From an uncultured Legionellales bacterium (GTDB lineage Bacteria > Pseudomonadota > Gammaproteobacteria > UBA1113), in assembly GCA_945957175.1 (NCBI GenBank), contig CAMFJL010000009.1:22260-86259 (forward strand): a stretch of 64,000 nucleotides of DNA, read 5' to 3'. The position numbers and the translations under genes were made by a program. The notes beneath the pieces are model-generated. The model had not been told where the DNA came from. It made no database searches and saw only the letters and a list, made by a program, of their open reading frames with translations. Numbering within the stretch: position 1 is the stretch's first letter; every line of letters begins with the position of its first letter. Positions 40,246 through 48,607 of the stretch are shown here, one piece after another.

Positions 40246-41776
40246 GAATGACGACTCCATATGCTTGCGGTTTCATTGCTGGGTCTTGCCACCAGCCGCC
40301 ACCTAATGCTTGATATAAAGAAACAGTATCTGCAAAACGTGCAGCTTTGGCCTTAATAAATGCGAGGGTGGTTTCTTCATATTTTTCTTGTGCGTTAAGC
40401 ACGGTTAAGTAATTCACACCACCTAATCGATATTGCTGTTGAGTAATCTTTAAACTTTCTAGCGCTGAATGGTTCGCCATATACTGCCGATTGAACTCAA
40501 GTGCATCTTGTTGAATATTGGTTAGTGCATCTGCAACATTTTGAAATGCGAGTAATAGTGTTTGCTGATAATTAGCTGCGGCAACATCAAATGCATCAAT
40601 GGCTGCTTTGCGTGTTGCCCATAGCGCACCACCGTGAAATACGGGTTGCATGAGTTTGGCACCAAAACTCCAAACATTATTTTTTTTGCTAATGAAATTG
40701 GCGAGGCTACTAGAAACATAGCCATTATTGCCGGTTAAAGTAACTTCAGGTAATAAATTTGCTGTTGCCACACCGATATTTGCACTTGCCACGTGCAATA
40801 ATGCTTGCGATGCTTGAATATCTGGCCGTTGTTTTATGAGCGCAGCAGGTAAGCTTATAGGTAAACTGACAGGTAATTTAAGCTGCGATAAGCTTAAGTT
40901 TAGGGGGGACGTATCACTGGTTAATTGACCAAGTAAAACAGCTAAACTATGATTTGTCTCAGCTAAGGCTTGATTCAATGGTGGCAATGTTGCTTCAGTT
41001 TGTGCAAGTTCAGTTTGTTGTAGTAATACATCTTGATAAGATGCGCCACCTTCATGATATTGTTGTTGAGTGATTGTCAAAATTTGTTGTTGGTCTGTCA
41101 TCAATGCACGCGTTGCTTGTATTTGATCACGCAATGAAGCAATGGCAATACTGGTACTGACGATATTGGAGCTCAAGGTTAAGTAAGTTGCTAATAATTC
41201 ATCATACTCATAATCGACTTGGGCAGCAGCACTTTCGATGGCACGTCTTGAGCCGCCCCAGATATCGAGAGAATAAGATACATTGAGCGAAGTATTATAA
41301 AGGTTAAAGATGGCATTATTGGATGAGCCACCGATAGAAATGGCTGAAGTTCGTAATCGTTGCGCTTGTGCATTATAGTCAATCGCAGGAAATAGCAGGT
41401 TGCCTATATCTGCTTGCATCGTTTCTTGTGCTTCAGCTAGCGTAGCTTTGGCCGCAGTTAATGTGGGACTATTGACTAAACCCTGTTTTACTAAGGTGTT
41501 AACTTTATCTGAGCCTAACAAATACCACCAGTTTTCAGGCAGGGTTTGTTGTAATGCAAGGACCTGCGCTTGACCTGCATCACCGGCACTGGGGGTTGCC
41601 GTGGTCTTTGCGGGGGTTGTGGGCTTGGTGTAGTGCGTGGTGGTTGGCGCTGCCGGTGGATGAAAATCCGGCCCGACCATGCAAGCGGTGACTGTCAACG
41701 CAACAAAAGCAACGGATGTTGCTAGGCTACACTGTTTGATGCGTACGTCCCATTTTCTTGCTATCCGCGCTCGCAC
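40238..41776 (-). CDS. NodT-family outer-membrane efflux lipoprotein
   Basis: 512 residues from GTG 41776. A lipoprotein signal with lipobox VTAC leads into MVGPDFHPPAAP, the typical start of NodT/OprM-type channels; a Pro/Thr linker and two OEP repeats (WWYLLGSDKVNTLVKQGLVNSPTL...; QRPDIQASQALLHVASANIGVATANLLPEVTL) follow. First gene of the three-gene RND operon, divergent from pcm. Confidence 0.93.
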   Translation of the reverse strand: MRARIARKWDVRIKQCSLATSVAFVALTVTACMVGPDFHPPAAPTTTHYTKPTTPAKTTATPSAGDAGQAQVLALQQTLPENWWYLLGSDKVNTLVKQGLVNSPTLTAAKATLAEAQETMQADIGNLLFPAIDYNAQAQRLRTSAISIGGSSNNAIFNLYNTSLNVSYSLDIWGGSRRAIESAAAQVDYEYDELLATYLTLSSNIVSTSIAIASLRDQIQATRALMTDQQQILTITQQQYHEGGASYQDVLLQQTELAQTEATLPPLNQALAETNHSLAVLLGQLTSDTSPLNLSLSQLKLPVSLPISLPAALIKQRPDIQASQALLHVASANIGVATANLLPEVTLTGNNGYVSSSLANFISKKNNVWSFGAKLMQPVFHGGALWATRKAAIDAFDVAAANYQQTLLLAFQNVADALTNIQQDALEFNRQYMANHSALESLKITQQQYRLGGVNYLTVLNAQEKYEETTLAFIKAKAARFADTVSLYQALGGGWWQDPAMKPQAYGVVIHE

Positions 41777-41891
41777 ATGTTATCCCCATGCCATGTCTAA
41801 AGTCCCCATTTTGCACAAACAAACGTTGCGCAAGCGACTGATTTTCACATTTTTTTCAAGAAAACACCATACCCGTTCAAATTTTCAGGAT

Positions 41892-41963
41892 TAATTGTAG
41901 GGGCACGGCGTGCCCAAGTTCTATGCGACCCGAAAGGGCACGATACCTCGAGCCCTACAAATT
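41892..41963. repeat. MITE-like palindromic element, TTGTAGGG/CCCTACAA ends
   Basis: A 66-base element from TTGTAGGGGCACGGCGTGCCC (41895) to GAGCCCTACAA (41960), with inverted ends. It sits between the divergent RND operon and pcm. The remaining gap bases (41777-42039) hold the pcm promoter. Confidence 0.65.
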
Positions 41964-41972
41964 GAAGAAGCT

Positions 41973-42000
41973 TTGGTATATACAAAATCTTCGGTATAAT
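41973..42000 (+). promoter_or_regulatory. sigma-70-like promoter of pcm-tolC
   Basis: TTGGTA (41973-41978), 16 bases, TATAAT (41995-42000), 40 bases before the pcm ATG. Confidence 0.6.
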
Positions 42001-42039
42001 GGGAGCCACTGTTTTATTGACGCCAAATATAGACGACTT

Positions 42040-42687
42040 ATGAATACTGAATCCGCTCGTATCAATATGCTTATGCAACAAATTCGCGCTTGGGGTGTGC
42101 TCGAGGATGAATGGCTTTCCGTGATTGCAAAAGTTGATCGAGCGCGTTTTGTCCCCGAGCGATACCGTGATTTTGCCTATGCGGATATGCATGTGCCTTT
42201 AGGGTATGGCCAAGAAATGCTAAGCCCCGGTGTCGAGGCCAGATTGCTACAAGCGGCCAGTCCTGCGGCACACCATAACATTCTCGAGGTAGGTACGGGT
42301 AGCGGCTATTTTACAGCACTTTTAGCCAGCGTCGGTGCGAAGGTTATGTCGGTTGAGCTGATCCCGGAACTTAGTGCTATGGCTTCATCGAAACTCAAAG
42401 ATCGGGGGCATATCTGTCTTGCTGTCGGCAATGCGGCTTATGGGTGGGCTGAGGCTGCGCCCTATGATATGATTGTCATCACGGGTGCATTAGCTGCGCT
42501 CGCTCCGGCATTTGCCGAGCAATTAACCATGGGTGGTCGCCTTATTGCTATTGTTGGACGTGATGTCCATGCTCAAAAAGTATTTCAGTTTGTGAAGACC
42601 GAACACGGCCTTACGCAAACAGAGTTATTTACCGTGCGCACCCCTTATTTACTTGAAGGACCTGGTGTGGAAATGTTTGTCCTTTGA
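42040..42687 (+). CDS. pcm: protein-L-isoaspartate O-methyltransferase family
   Basis: 215 residues from ATG 42040 with the PCMT pattern: PLGYGQEMLSPGVEARLLQAASP, the SAM-binding ILEVGTGSGYFTALLASVG and VMSVELIPELSAMA. The family methylates isoaspartyl residues in damaged proteins. The usual catalytic T-I-S-Q-P-Y/D-D-G-A segments read here as YGQEMLSP and VITGALAALAP, so the active-site Ser and Thr region is altered, as in several short bacterial members placed before tolC; the enzyme activity is therefore less certain than the fold. The frame is open upstream to 41923 but that part crosses the repeat. Confidence 0.8.
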   Translation: MNTESARINMLMQQIRAWGVLEDEWLSVIAKVDRARFVPERYRDFAYADMHVPLGYGQEMLSPGVEARLLQAASPAAHHNILEVGTGSGYFTALLASVGAKVMSVELIPELSAMASSKLKDRGHICLAVGNAAYGWAEAAPYDMIVITGALAALAPAFAEQLTMGGRLIAIVGRDVHAQKVFQFVKTEHGLTQTELFTVRTPYLLEGPGVEMFVL

Positions 42688-42717
42688 GGCCAACCTAATT
42701 TAAGAAGCAACGACACG

Positions 42718-44562
42718 ATGAAAAAAAACTTGACTAAATTAGCGACTGCTCTGGTTTTAATAACCACGGCACCAGCGATATTTGCTGATAATTTACTTGA
42801 TATATTTAATCAAGCATTGAAAAGTGATCCGGTCTTTCAACAAGCGAATCAAACACGGCTCGAAGCAAATATCGGTATTCCCATTGCTTTTTCGGTATTG
42901 ATGCCACAATTTAATACAAATGGATTTATTCAATCTAATCTTGCGAGCAATCAAGGTGGTGCGTTACAATCAGGCGCTAACAGTACAGGTGTGAATGGCA
43001 CTAGCACCAATGTAGGTGCTACGAACTCGGGTATGCGGGGCTTTGGTACAGAAGGTTATAATTTAACGTTGACACAAAATGTATTTAACTATACTGATTG
43101 GGAAACGTGGAAAGCAGCAAGAGCGAGCTCTAAAGCCGCCAATGCAACTTATACTGCGGCGCTTCAAAGCTTGATGAGTCGAGCTACGCAAGCCTACTTA
43201 AGCGTGTTACAGGCACAAGACGATTTACGTTACATACAAGCAGAAAAGAAAGCGATTTATCAACAGCTTGATCAAGTGATGCAAGAATATAAGGTCGGAT
43301 TAGTTGCCATTACCAGTGTATATCAGGCCCAAGCTGCCTATGATTCGATTATTTCTCAGGAAATTTCAGCGCAGAATGCGGTGATTAATCAACGAGAAAA
43401 CTTACGCGTGATTACCGGTATCTATTATAATGATCTTGATGGTTTGCGTAATAAAATTCCACTGTTAGCACCGAGTCCTGCAGATCCCTCTGCGTGGGTG
43501 AAAATAGCTGGCGAGCTTAACTGGTCTATTTTGGCTAGCCGTTTCAATGCACAAGCGGCGCAAGAGAATATTTTTGCCCAAGAAGGCGGGCATTTGCCAA
43601 CAGTGCAAGCCTATGCGACGAAAAGCTATGTTCACGCTAATCAAAGTATTGTGGCGAGTCGACTGAATTCGACAAATGATGCAGCGGGTATTCAGCTTAA
43701 CTTACCCGTGTTTCAAGGTGGTTTAGTAAATGCTGAAACCAAGCAAGCCAGTTATCAATATCAGGCCAGTTTAGACCAAATCGAGCAGACCTATCGCGAT
43801 GTTTATAATCAAACAGAGCAAAGCTATAACAATGTTGTTTCAGGAATTAGTACAGTTCGTGCTGATAGCCAAGCTATTGTGTCAAATGCAAGCTCACTTC
43901 GTAGCACAATTGAGGCATTTCGTGTGGGCACTGAAACGATGTTAGATGTATTAACTGCACAGAAAAATTTATTTGATGCTGAGCGTCAATTTTCATTTGA
44001 TGAATACAGTTATCTTAATGCAACGGTTTCATTGAAACAGGCTGCAGGTACGCTTAATTATAATGATTTAGTGAAAATTAACGACATGCTAGTAGAAACG
44101 AAAGAAAACTATAGTTCGCTTAATATTCAAACGATACAGCAACAGGCACAGCAAGACTATAACCAAAATATTAAGCAATCCAATGAAATTATGTCGAGCA
44201 CCGGTGGTATTGTTCCAGTAAGTCCGTTTAATGGACCATCAGGCGGCGCATCCTCGCCAAGCACGCTGCCGCCAGCTACGGGTATGGCGCGGCCACCTGC
44301 AGGTGCGTCTTTGCCGCACGCAAATAAACCGTTACCACCGATACCTACACCAACCACGAAACCAGGGCCAACATCGACGACAGTCAGTAAACCTATCGCG
44401 GTACCGCCAGCAACAACAGCGCCTTTGTCTAATCAGACCATCGGTAAGCCTCCCACAACAGCCCCAACATCGGGCACACCAACAAGCCCACCTAGCACAA
44501 ATACACCGTCAGCCACGAAAGCAACATCAACAGGCAGTACGACGCCAACAAGCGCACCGTAA
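42718..44562 (+). CDS. tolC: TolC-family outer-membrane channel with Pro/Thr-rich C-terminal extension
   Basis: 614 residues: signal peptide (KLATALVLITTAPAIFA), then NLLDIFNQALKSDPVFQQANQTRLEA, the start of TolC, and two OEP repeats ending in FRVGTETMLDVLTAQKNLFDAERQFSFDEYSYLNATVSL. TolC is the outer duct of type I secretion and efflux systems. From about residue 490 there is a 120-residue extension of Pro, Thr and Ser without hydrophobic core, longer than in E. coli TolC (493). It follows pcm by 30 bases and is probably cotranscribed. Confidence 0.92.
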   Translation: MKKNLTKLATALVLITTAPAIFADNLLDIFNQALKSDPVFQQANQTRLEANIGIPIAFSVLMPQFNTNGFIQSNLASNQGGALQSGANSTGVNGTSTNVGATNSGMRGFGTEGYNLTLTQNVFNYTDWETWKAARASSKAANATYTAALQSLMSRATQAYLSVLQAQDDLRYIQAEKKAIYQQLDQVMQEYKVGLVAITSVYQAQAAYDSIISQEISAQNAVINQRENLRVITGIYYNDLDGLRNKIPLLAPSPADPSAWVKIAGELNWSILASRFNAQAAQENIFAQEGGHLPTVQAYATKSYVHANQSIVASRLNSTNDAAGIQLNLPVFQGGLVNAETKQASYQYQASLDQIEQTYRDVYNQTEQSYNNVVSGISTVRADSQAIVSNASSLRSTIEAFRVGTETMLDVLTAQKNLFDAERQFSFDEYSYLNATVSLKQAAGTLNYNDLVKINDMLVETKENYSSLNIQTIQQQAQQDYNQNIKQSNEIMSSTGGIVPVSPFNGPSGGASSPSTLPPATGMARPPAGASLPHANKPLPPIPTPTTKPGPTSTTVSKPIAVPPATTAPLSNQTIGKPPTTAPTSGTPTSPPSTNTPSATKATSTGSTTPTSAP

Positions 44563-44732
44563 CAGTCTGGTGTCATAGCAGGATATTCTGTGTTGACGAT
44601 TTCGCACATTGATTTTACATGCATATTATTAACATGTATAATGGCTAGCGTGTATAGCGGTATTGCATGGCTATCATGGCGTATTCTGCTAGAAACATGC
44701 TGATAATTATAATAACAAATGAGGTATTCTCT

Positions 44733-45392
44733 ATGGCCGCAACGTCCAGTGATGTACAATCAAAAATAGCCCAATCGACCGTATGTTTTAGTATCTTTCT
44801 TCCTGCGGGTGATCGTTCAAAAACATATCATATAGAATTTTTCTTCGAAAAAAATGATCTATCACAGAGTGTTTTTGGTGTAAGTGTTAGCGAATTTGGT
44901 AAAATTCTCAGCCAGGATATTCAGCTAGAGCGTTTGATGTTTTTAGGTTGTTATCATGGCACGGATCGTGATCAGCGTTATGTTAAGCATGAGGATGCCG
45001 ATCGTATCACGTTGAATATACCGTTGAACACGCGTGCTGCATGCCAGGATGCGCTAGCAGTATTGGAGAGCTTGTTTAGCTTGATGCCAATCGAAATTGA
45101 TACGAGCGAGAGCGGTTGGTATAAACGTGCCTCTGTGGTAACACGAGAAAACAAAATCATTAGCGATATTGCTACGTTGCTAGATGAGCCCATCATGGAT
45201 CGGTTTTCTAATCGAAGTATAGGGAAAACTGGCAAAGAAATGCTTAGAGAGATGTTATCTCAGATAGAGAGCCTGCTTACTGAATTGCCGCAACCAACGC
45301 AGGTAGGTAGCAATTCAGCGGGATTGTTCGCGGGTGGCGCAGAAGGGCAAAATGGTCCTCATCACCGGGACGCTTGTTGCCTTCTCCTTTAG
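44733..45392 (+). CDS. unknown protein ending in a CaaX prenylation motif
   Basis: 219 residues from ATG 44733 (GAGG, spacing 8). There is no signal peptide or membrane segment. The body is mixed alpha/beta without recognised family (FSIFLPAGDRSKTYHIEFFF; RITLNIPLNTRAACQDALAVLESLF) with a helical C-terminal third. The last seven residues are D-A-C-C-L-L-L: C-L-L-L is a canonical CaaX box (X = L favours geranylgeranylation) and the neighbouring Cys could be acylated. Bacteria do not prenylate their own proteins, so the box points to a host-acting protein. It has a separate position after tolC; the 170-base gap before it holds no other gene. The motif is seen directly; secretion and lipidation are inference. 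Confidence 0.6.
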   Translation: MAATSSDVQSKIAQSTVCFSIFLPAGDRSKTYHIEFFFEKNDLSQSVFGVSVSEFGKILSQDIQLERLMFLGCYHGTDRDQRYVKHEDADRITLNIPLNTRAACQDALAVLESLFSLMPIEIDTSESGWYKRASVVTRENKIISDIATLLDEPIMDRFSNRSIGKTGKEMLREMLSQIESLLTELPQPTQVGSNSAGLFAGGAEGQNGPHHRDACCLLL

Positions 45393-45450
45393 TGGTTTCT
45401 GATGATAAGTGATATTTGTGATCATGAAAAATGTGAGAAGAGCATGAATC

Positions 45451-45489
45451 TATGCTTGTAGGGACGGCCCCTGAGGCCGTCCAAGCATA
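45451..45489. repeat. palindromic element (TATGCTTG...GGACGGCC...GGCCGTCC...AAGCATA)
   Basis: Nested inverted repeats with a 5-base loop (CCTGA), between convergent genes. It shares the GTAGGG core with the other elements and may work as a bidirectional terminator. Confidence 0.6.
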
Positions 45490-45551
45490 AACGGTCACCG
45501 ACGCTCGTAGCACCCACAGAGACTTTGTTGGAAAAAAGATTGGATTTTTCT

Positions 45552-46301
45552 TTAGAGTAGCTGTTCTATATGTAGCGTATCAATATACAAAGTTTTAGGC
45601 CCACCAGACACAACAACAGCCATATGTGACTTATCTGCTTGCCAAGAAAAACATTGCCAGTCTTTAGCAAGACTAGGTTCTTTTATTGTTGCTTTATTGA
45701 TTATTTTCGGTGGTATGCCCTCAATATCAATGGTAAAGTCAGCAAGTGGATAAGATAAACCAAAACCCACCGCTTTTACAAAAGCTTCTTTAAGCGTCCA
45801 TAATCTAATAAAAGCCGTTTTACTGTCATTCCATGATAAGTTTTGTAAATACTGATACTCAGTCGGTGAAAAAAACCGCGCGGCCAAATCTAAATGATCC
45901 GTTAGCGTCCTTTCTGTTTCCATATCAATACCGATAGCATCCTGTTGTGTCAGTGCAAAAACGGCATCAGTCTTTGTATGCGATAAGCTAAATTGTAATG
46001 AGATCGGATGGGCCAAAAAAGGTTTTCCATGAGGACCGTGAGCGATGTCGAGGGTATGCGGATCGACATGCAGATAAGTTGCTAAGAGTAAGCGTAATAA
46101 TGCTTTGCTTGCAAGTTGCGGTGGATGTGTTTGATAGTGATTGGCGCGTTCAAATGTGTCGCGTTCTTGCTGGGATAATAGGGTTAGCAAGTGACTGCGA
46201 TGGTTGTCGAGTGAGGCAAGTGACACGTGCCAAATATGCACGTGTCCTTGTTTTAATTCACCGCGTTTTGGCGAGGGCAAGGATATATGCTGATTAATCA
46301 T
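45552..46301 (-). CDS. 4'-phosphopantetheinyl transferase (Sfp type)
   Basis: 249 residues. It carries the two signature motifs: G-I-D-M-E-T-E (Mg2+-binding Asp/Glu) and F-I-R-L-W-T-L-K-E-A-F-V-K-A (W-T-x-K-E-x-x-x-K). Sfp-type enzymes load the phosphopantetheine arm of CoA on carrier proteins of fatty-acid, polyketide or peptide synthases. It overlaps the gpsA stop by 8 bases and so belongs to the yibN-grxC-secB-gpsA transcription unit. No carrier-protein or synthase gene is in the window. Confidence 0.9.
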   Translation of the reverse strand: MINQHISLPSPKRGELKQGHVHIWHVSLASLDNHRSHLLTLLSQQERDTFERANHYQTHPPQLASKALLRLLLATYLHVDPHTLDIAHGPHGKPFLAHPISLQFSLSHTKTDAVFALTQQDAIGIDMETERTLTDHLDLAARFFSPTEYQYLQNLSWNDSKTAFIRLWTLKEAFVKAVGFGLSYPLADFTIDIEGIPPKIINKATIKEPSLAKDWQCFSWQADKSHMAVVVSGGPKTLYIDTLHIEQLL

Positions 46302-47289
46302 ATTCCGTACGAAGGGCTCGGGTTAATAAGGCATTGACAGCATCTTTAAGCAAGGCCTGTTGGGTCAATACGCGATACACTTGTGTGGTGATAGGTAAAT
46401 CAAGACCAAGACGTGTTGCCAAGGTGTATACATGTTTAGATGTTTCAATACCTTCCACGACTTGTCCGATGCCTTGCTCTGCTGTACTTTGATCGGTACC
46501 GCGTCCTAAAGCCAAGCCAAAGCGGCGATTACGGGATTTATCATCGGTGCAAGTTAAGAGTAAATCACCAAGACCGGAGAGTCCCATCAAGGTTTTGGGT
46601 TGAGCGCCAAGCGCATCACCTAAACGCATCATTTCTGCAAGACCGCGTGTAATAAGCGCTGCCCGTGCATTGGCGCCTAAGCCCATACCATCGGTAATGC
46701 CGGTCGCAATTGCAAGCACATTTTTGACGGCGCCACCTAGCTGCGCACCAATGATATCGTTCGTTGTGTATACTCGTAAACAAGGATTATTGAGCAACGC
46801 TGCGATATGATTTGCGACATTCACGTCAGTTGCGGCAATGGTGATGGCTGTGGGTAAACCGTCGGCAACCTCGAGTGCAAAGGAAGGACCTGCGATGACT
46901 GCCAAAGGTACGGCATCGCCTAATATTTGATGCGCTTCATCAAGCAGTAAAGCGCCAGAGGCATCAAGTCCTTTCGTTGCAGAGAGTAATGGCATCTGAT
47001 CATGCCAGTAGGCTTTTGCCTGATGCAGCACCTCAGCAAAAGCATGGCTGGGAATGGCCAACAGTGTAAGCTCGGCCTTTTCCATGGCTTGGGCCATATC
47101 ATCCGTCGGGTGTAGGTTTGCTGGAAACGGATGATGGGGCAGATAGTTAACGTTAGCCCCATGTTTTTGCATGGCTTTAACGTGGACACTGTCCCGGCTC
47201 CAAAGCATCACGTCATGGCCATTGCCCGCGAGCACCAATGAAAGCGCGCTACCCCAGGAACCTGCACCAAGAACAGCTATTTGCATCAC
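46294..47289 (-). CDS. gpsA: glycerol-3-phosphate dehydrogenase [NAD(P)+]
   Basis: Makes sn-glycerol 3-phosphate for phospholipids. 331 residues: IAVLGAGSWGSALSLVLAGNGHDVMLW (nucleotide binding), SATKGLD, GPSFALEVADGLPTAI and AQLGGAVKNVLAIATGI with the catalytic Lys. It follows secB in the conserved order also seen in E. coli. Confidence 0.96.
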   Translation of the reverse strand: MMQIAVLGAGSWGSALSLVLAGNGHDVMLWSRDSVHVKAMQKHGANVNYLPHHPFPANLHPTDDMAQAMEKAELTLLAIPSHAFAEVLHQAKAYWHDQMPLLSATKGLDASGALLLDEAHQILGDAVPLAVIAGPSFALEVADGLPTAITIAATDVNVANHIAALLNNPCLRVYTTNDIIGAQLGGAVKNVLAIATGITDGMGLGANARAALITRGLAEMMRLGDALGAQPKTLMGLSGLGDLLLTCTDDKSRNRRFGLALGRGTDQSTAEQGIGQVVEGIETSKHVYTLATRLGLDLPITTQVYRVLTQQALLKDAVNALLTRALRTEYD

Positions 47290-47295
47290 TTGGGC

Positions 47296-47811
47296 CTAAT
47301 TAATTGTTTCTTGAGTCGTACTGCTTGCGGTTTTTTCGCGGCTAAGTTGCTCAAGATAGAGGGCGTCAAAGTTAATAGGCGCGAGCAATAGCTGTGGAAA
47401 GCCACCGTGCGTTACGATATTGCTAATCGCTTCTCTTGCATAAGGAAACAGAATGGTTGGACACAATGCACCGAAAATACCTTTGAGTTGTTCAGGTGAG
47501 GTGTGCTTAATAGTGAAAATCCCAGCCTGTTGCACTTCTACTAAGTAGGCAACTTTGTCACCCAGTTTGGCAGTGACTTTGAGTTTCATCAAGACATCAT
47601 AATTATCACTACCTAGCTCATTGGCTTGGTTTTGTACTTCTAACTCAATGGCGGGCTGCCAAGTTTCTAAAAAGATGCTAGGGGAACTTGGTGCTTCAAA
47701 AGACAAATCTTTAATATAGATTCGTTGGAGTACAAACTCAACACCTGCTTCGCCTGTGGTTTCTGCTTGTACGGGTTCATCATGTAGGTGAGATTTATCT
47801 TTATGTGCCAT
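47296..47811 (-). CDS. secB: protein-export chaperone SecB
   Basis: Holds preproteins unfolded for SecA. 171 residues: FVLQRIYIKDLSFEAPSSP, PAIELEVQNQANELGSDNYDVLMKLKVTAKLGD and LFPYAREAISNIVTHGGFPQLLLAPINF, the last being the family signature. The basic/acidic N-terminal tail (KDKSHLHDEPVQAETTGEAG) is a little longer than in E. coli. Confidence 0.96.
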   Translation of the reverse strand: MAHKDKSHLHDEPVQAETTGEAGVEFVLQRIYIKDLSFEAPSSPSIFLETWQPAIELEVQNQANELGSDNYDVLMKLKVTAKLGDKVAYLVEVQQAGIFTIKHTSPEQLKGIFGALCPTILFPYAREAISNIVTHGGFPQLLLAPINFDALYLEQLSREKTASSTTQETIN

Positions 47812-47849
47812 GGTTTTAGTCCTCGTTAAAAGTTAAATAAAGTCGTCAA

Positions 47850-48104
47850 TTAAGCCAGCATTGCGTCAAGTTTGCCTTCGCTATCTAGTTGATAGAGATC
47901 ATCACTACCGCCGATGGCAACATCGTTGATAAAAATCTGGGGTACTGTGCGCCGACCACTTTTGCTCATCATGGTTTCCAGTGCTTTAGGATCGGTATCA
48001 ACACGAATTTCTTCGTAAGCGACGTGTTTTTTATCTAAGAGCGCTTTGGCTTGCATACAATAAGGACAAATTGCGGTGGTATAAATAATGACATGAGCAC
48101 TCAT
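47850..48104 (-). CDS. grxC: glutaredoxin 3
   Basis: 84 residues with the active site C-P-Y-C in YTTAICPYCMQAKALL, the cis-Pro T-V-P-Q-I-F-I and the GSDDLYQLD glutathione-binding end. A glutathione-dependent reductase, placed between yibN and secB as in enterobacteria. Confidence 0.95.
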   Translation of the reverse strand: MSAHVIIYTTAICPYCMQAKALLDKKHVAYEEIRVDTDPKALETMMSKSGRRTVPQIFINDVAIGGSDDLYQLDSEGKLDAMLA

Positions 48105-48118
48105 GGTAAGACTCCTTA

Positions 48119-48550
48119 CTAATCAGAAACTGTTGGCAATGCTTCACGCTGCCAGCTGGCCATACCGTTATTAAGCATAGCTAACTGTTGATAACCTTGT
48201 TGTTGCAATAATGTGAGTGCAGCTTGCGCTCGTTGACCTGTGGCACAAATAATAATAACAGGCTTACTTTTATCTAAACGACTGTGTTTATCGGCAAGTT
48301 GTGCTAAAGGAATATTGATGGCACCAGCAATATGGGCGCGTTTGTAATCATTGGGTTCACGGATATCAACCAGCTGAGCATTGTCACGGTTAACCGCTAA
48401 AATGGTTTGGTTGGTGGTATATTTACGTGCGCTGCGGCTAAGACCTATGATTTCGCTGACAATAAGACCTACCAATACCAGCATGAACAGGGCAAAAAGT
48501 CCTAAGTGTTGGGACGCAAAGGCGATGTAGTCTTGCATGGCAGTTGTCAT
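48119..48550 (-). CDS. yibN: membrane-anchored rhodanese-like protein (YibN)
   Basis: 143 residues from ATG 48550, the same length as E. coli YibN. One N-terminal membrane segment (LGLFALFMLVLVGLIVSEIIGL) precedes a rhodanese domain (LVDIREPNDYKRAHIAGAINIPL) with the active-site Cys in IIICATGQRAQ. The frame is open to 48604 but the extension has no likeness. Synteny with grxC-secB-gpsA supports the name. Confidence 0.88.
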   Translation of the reverse strand: MTTAMQDYIAFASQHLGLFALFMLVLVGLIVSEIIGLSRSARKYTTNQTILAVNRDNAQLVDIREPNDYKRAHIAGAINIPLAQLADKHSRLDKSKPVIIICATGQRAQAALTLLQQQGYQQLAMLNNGMASWQREALPTVSD

Positions 48551-48607
48551 TATTCCGGGTTGATTTAGGTGAACCAGTATACCGCGTCTTAAGCAACGGC
48601 GCAATTT

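Noticed and set aside
44231..44578. 115-codon ORF over the tolC 3' end
   Set aside because: Arg/Gln/His-rich composition typical of a frame-shifted reading of the Pro/Thr-rich TolC tail.
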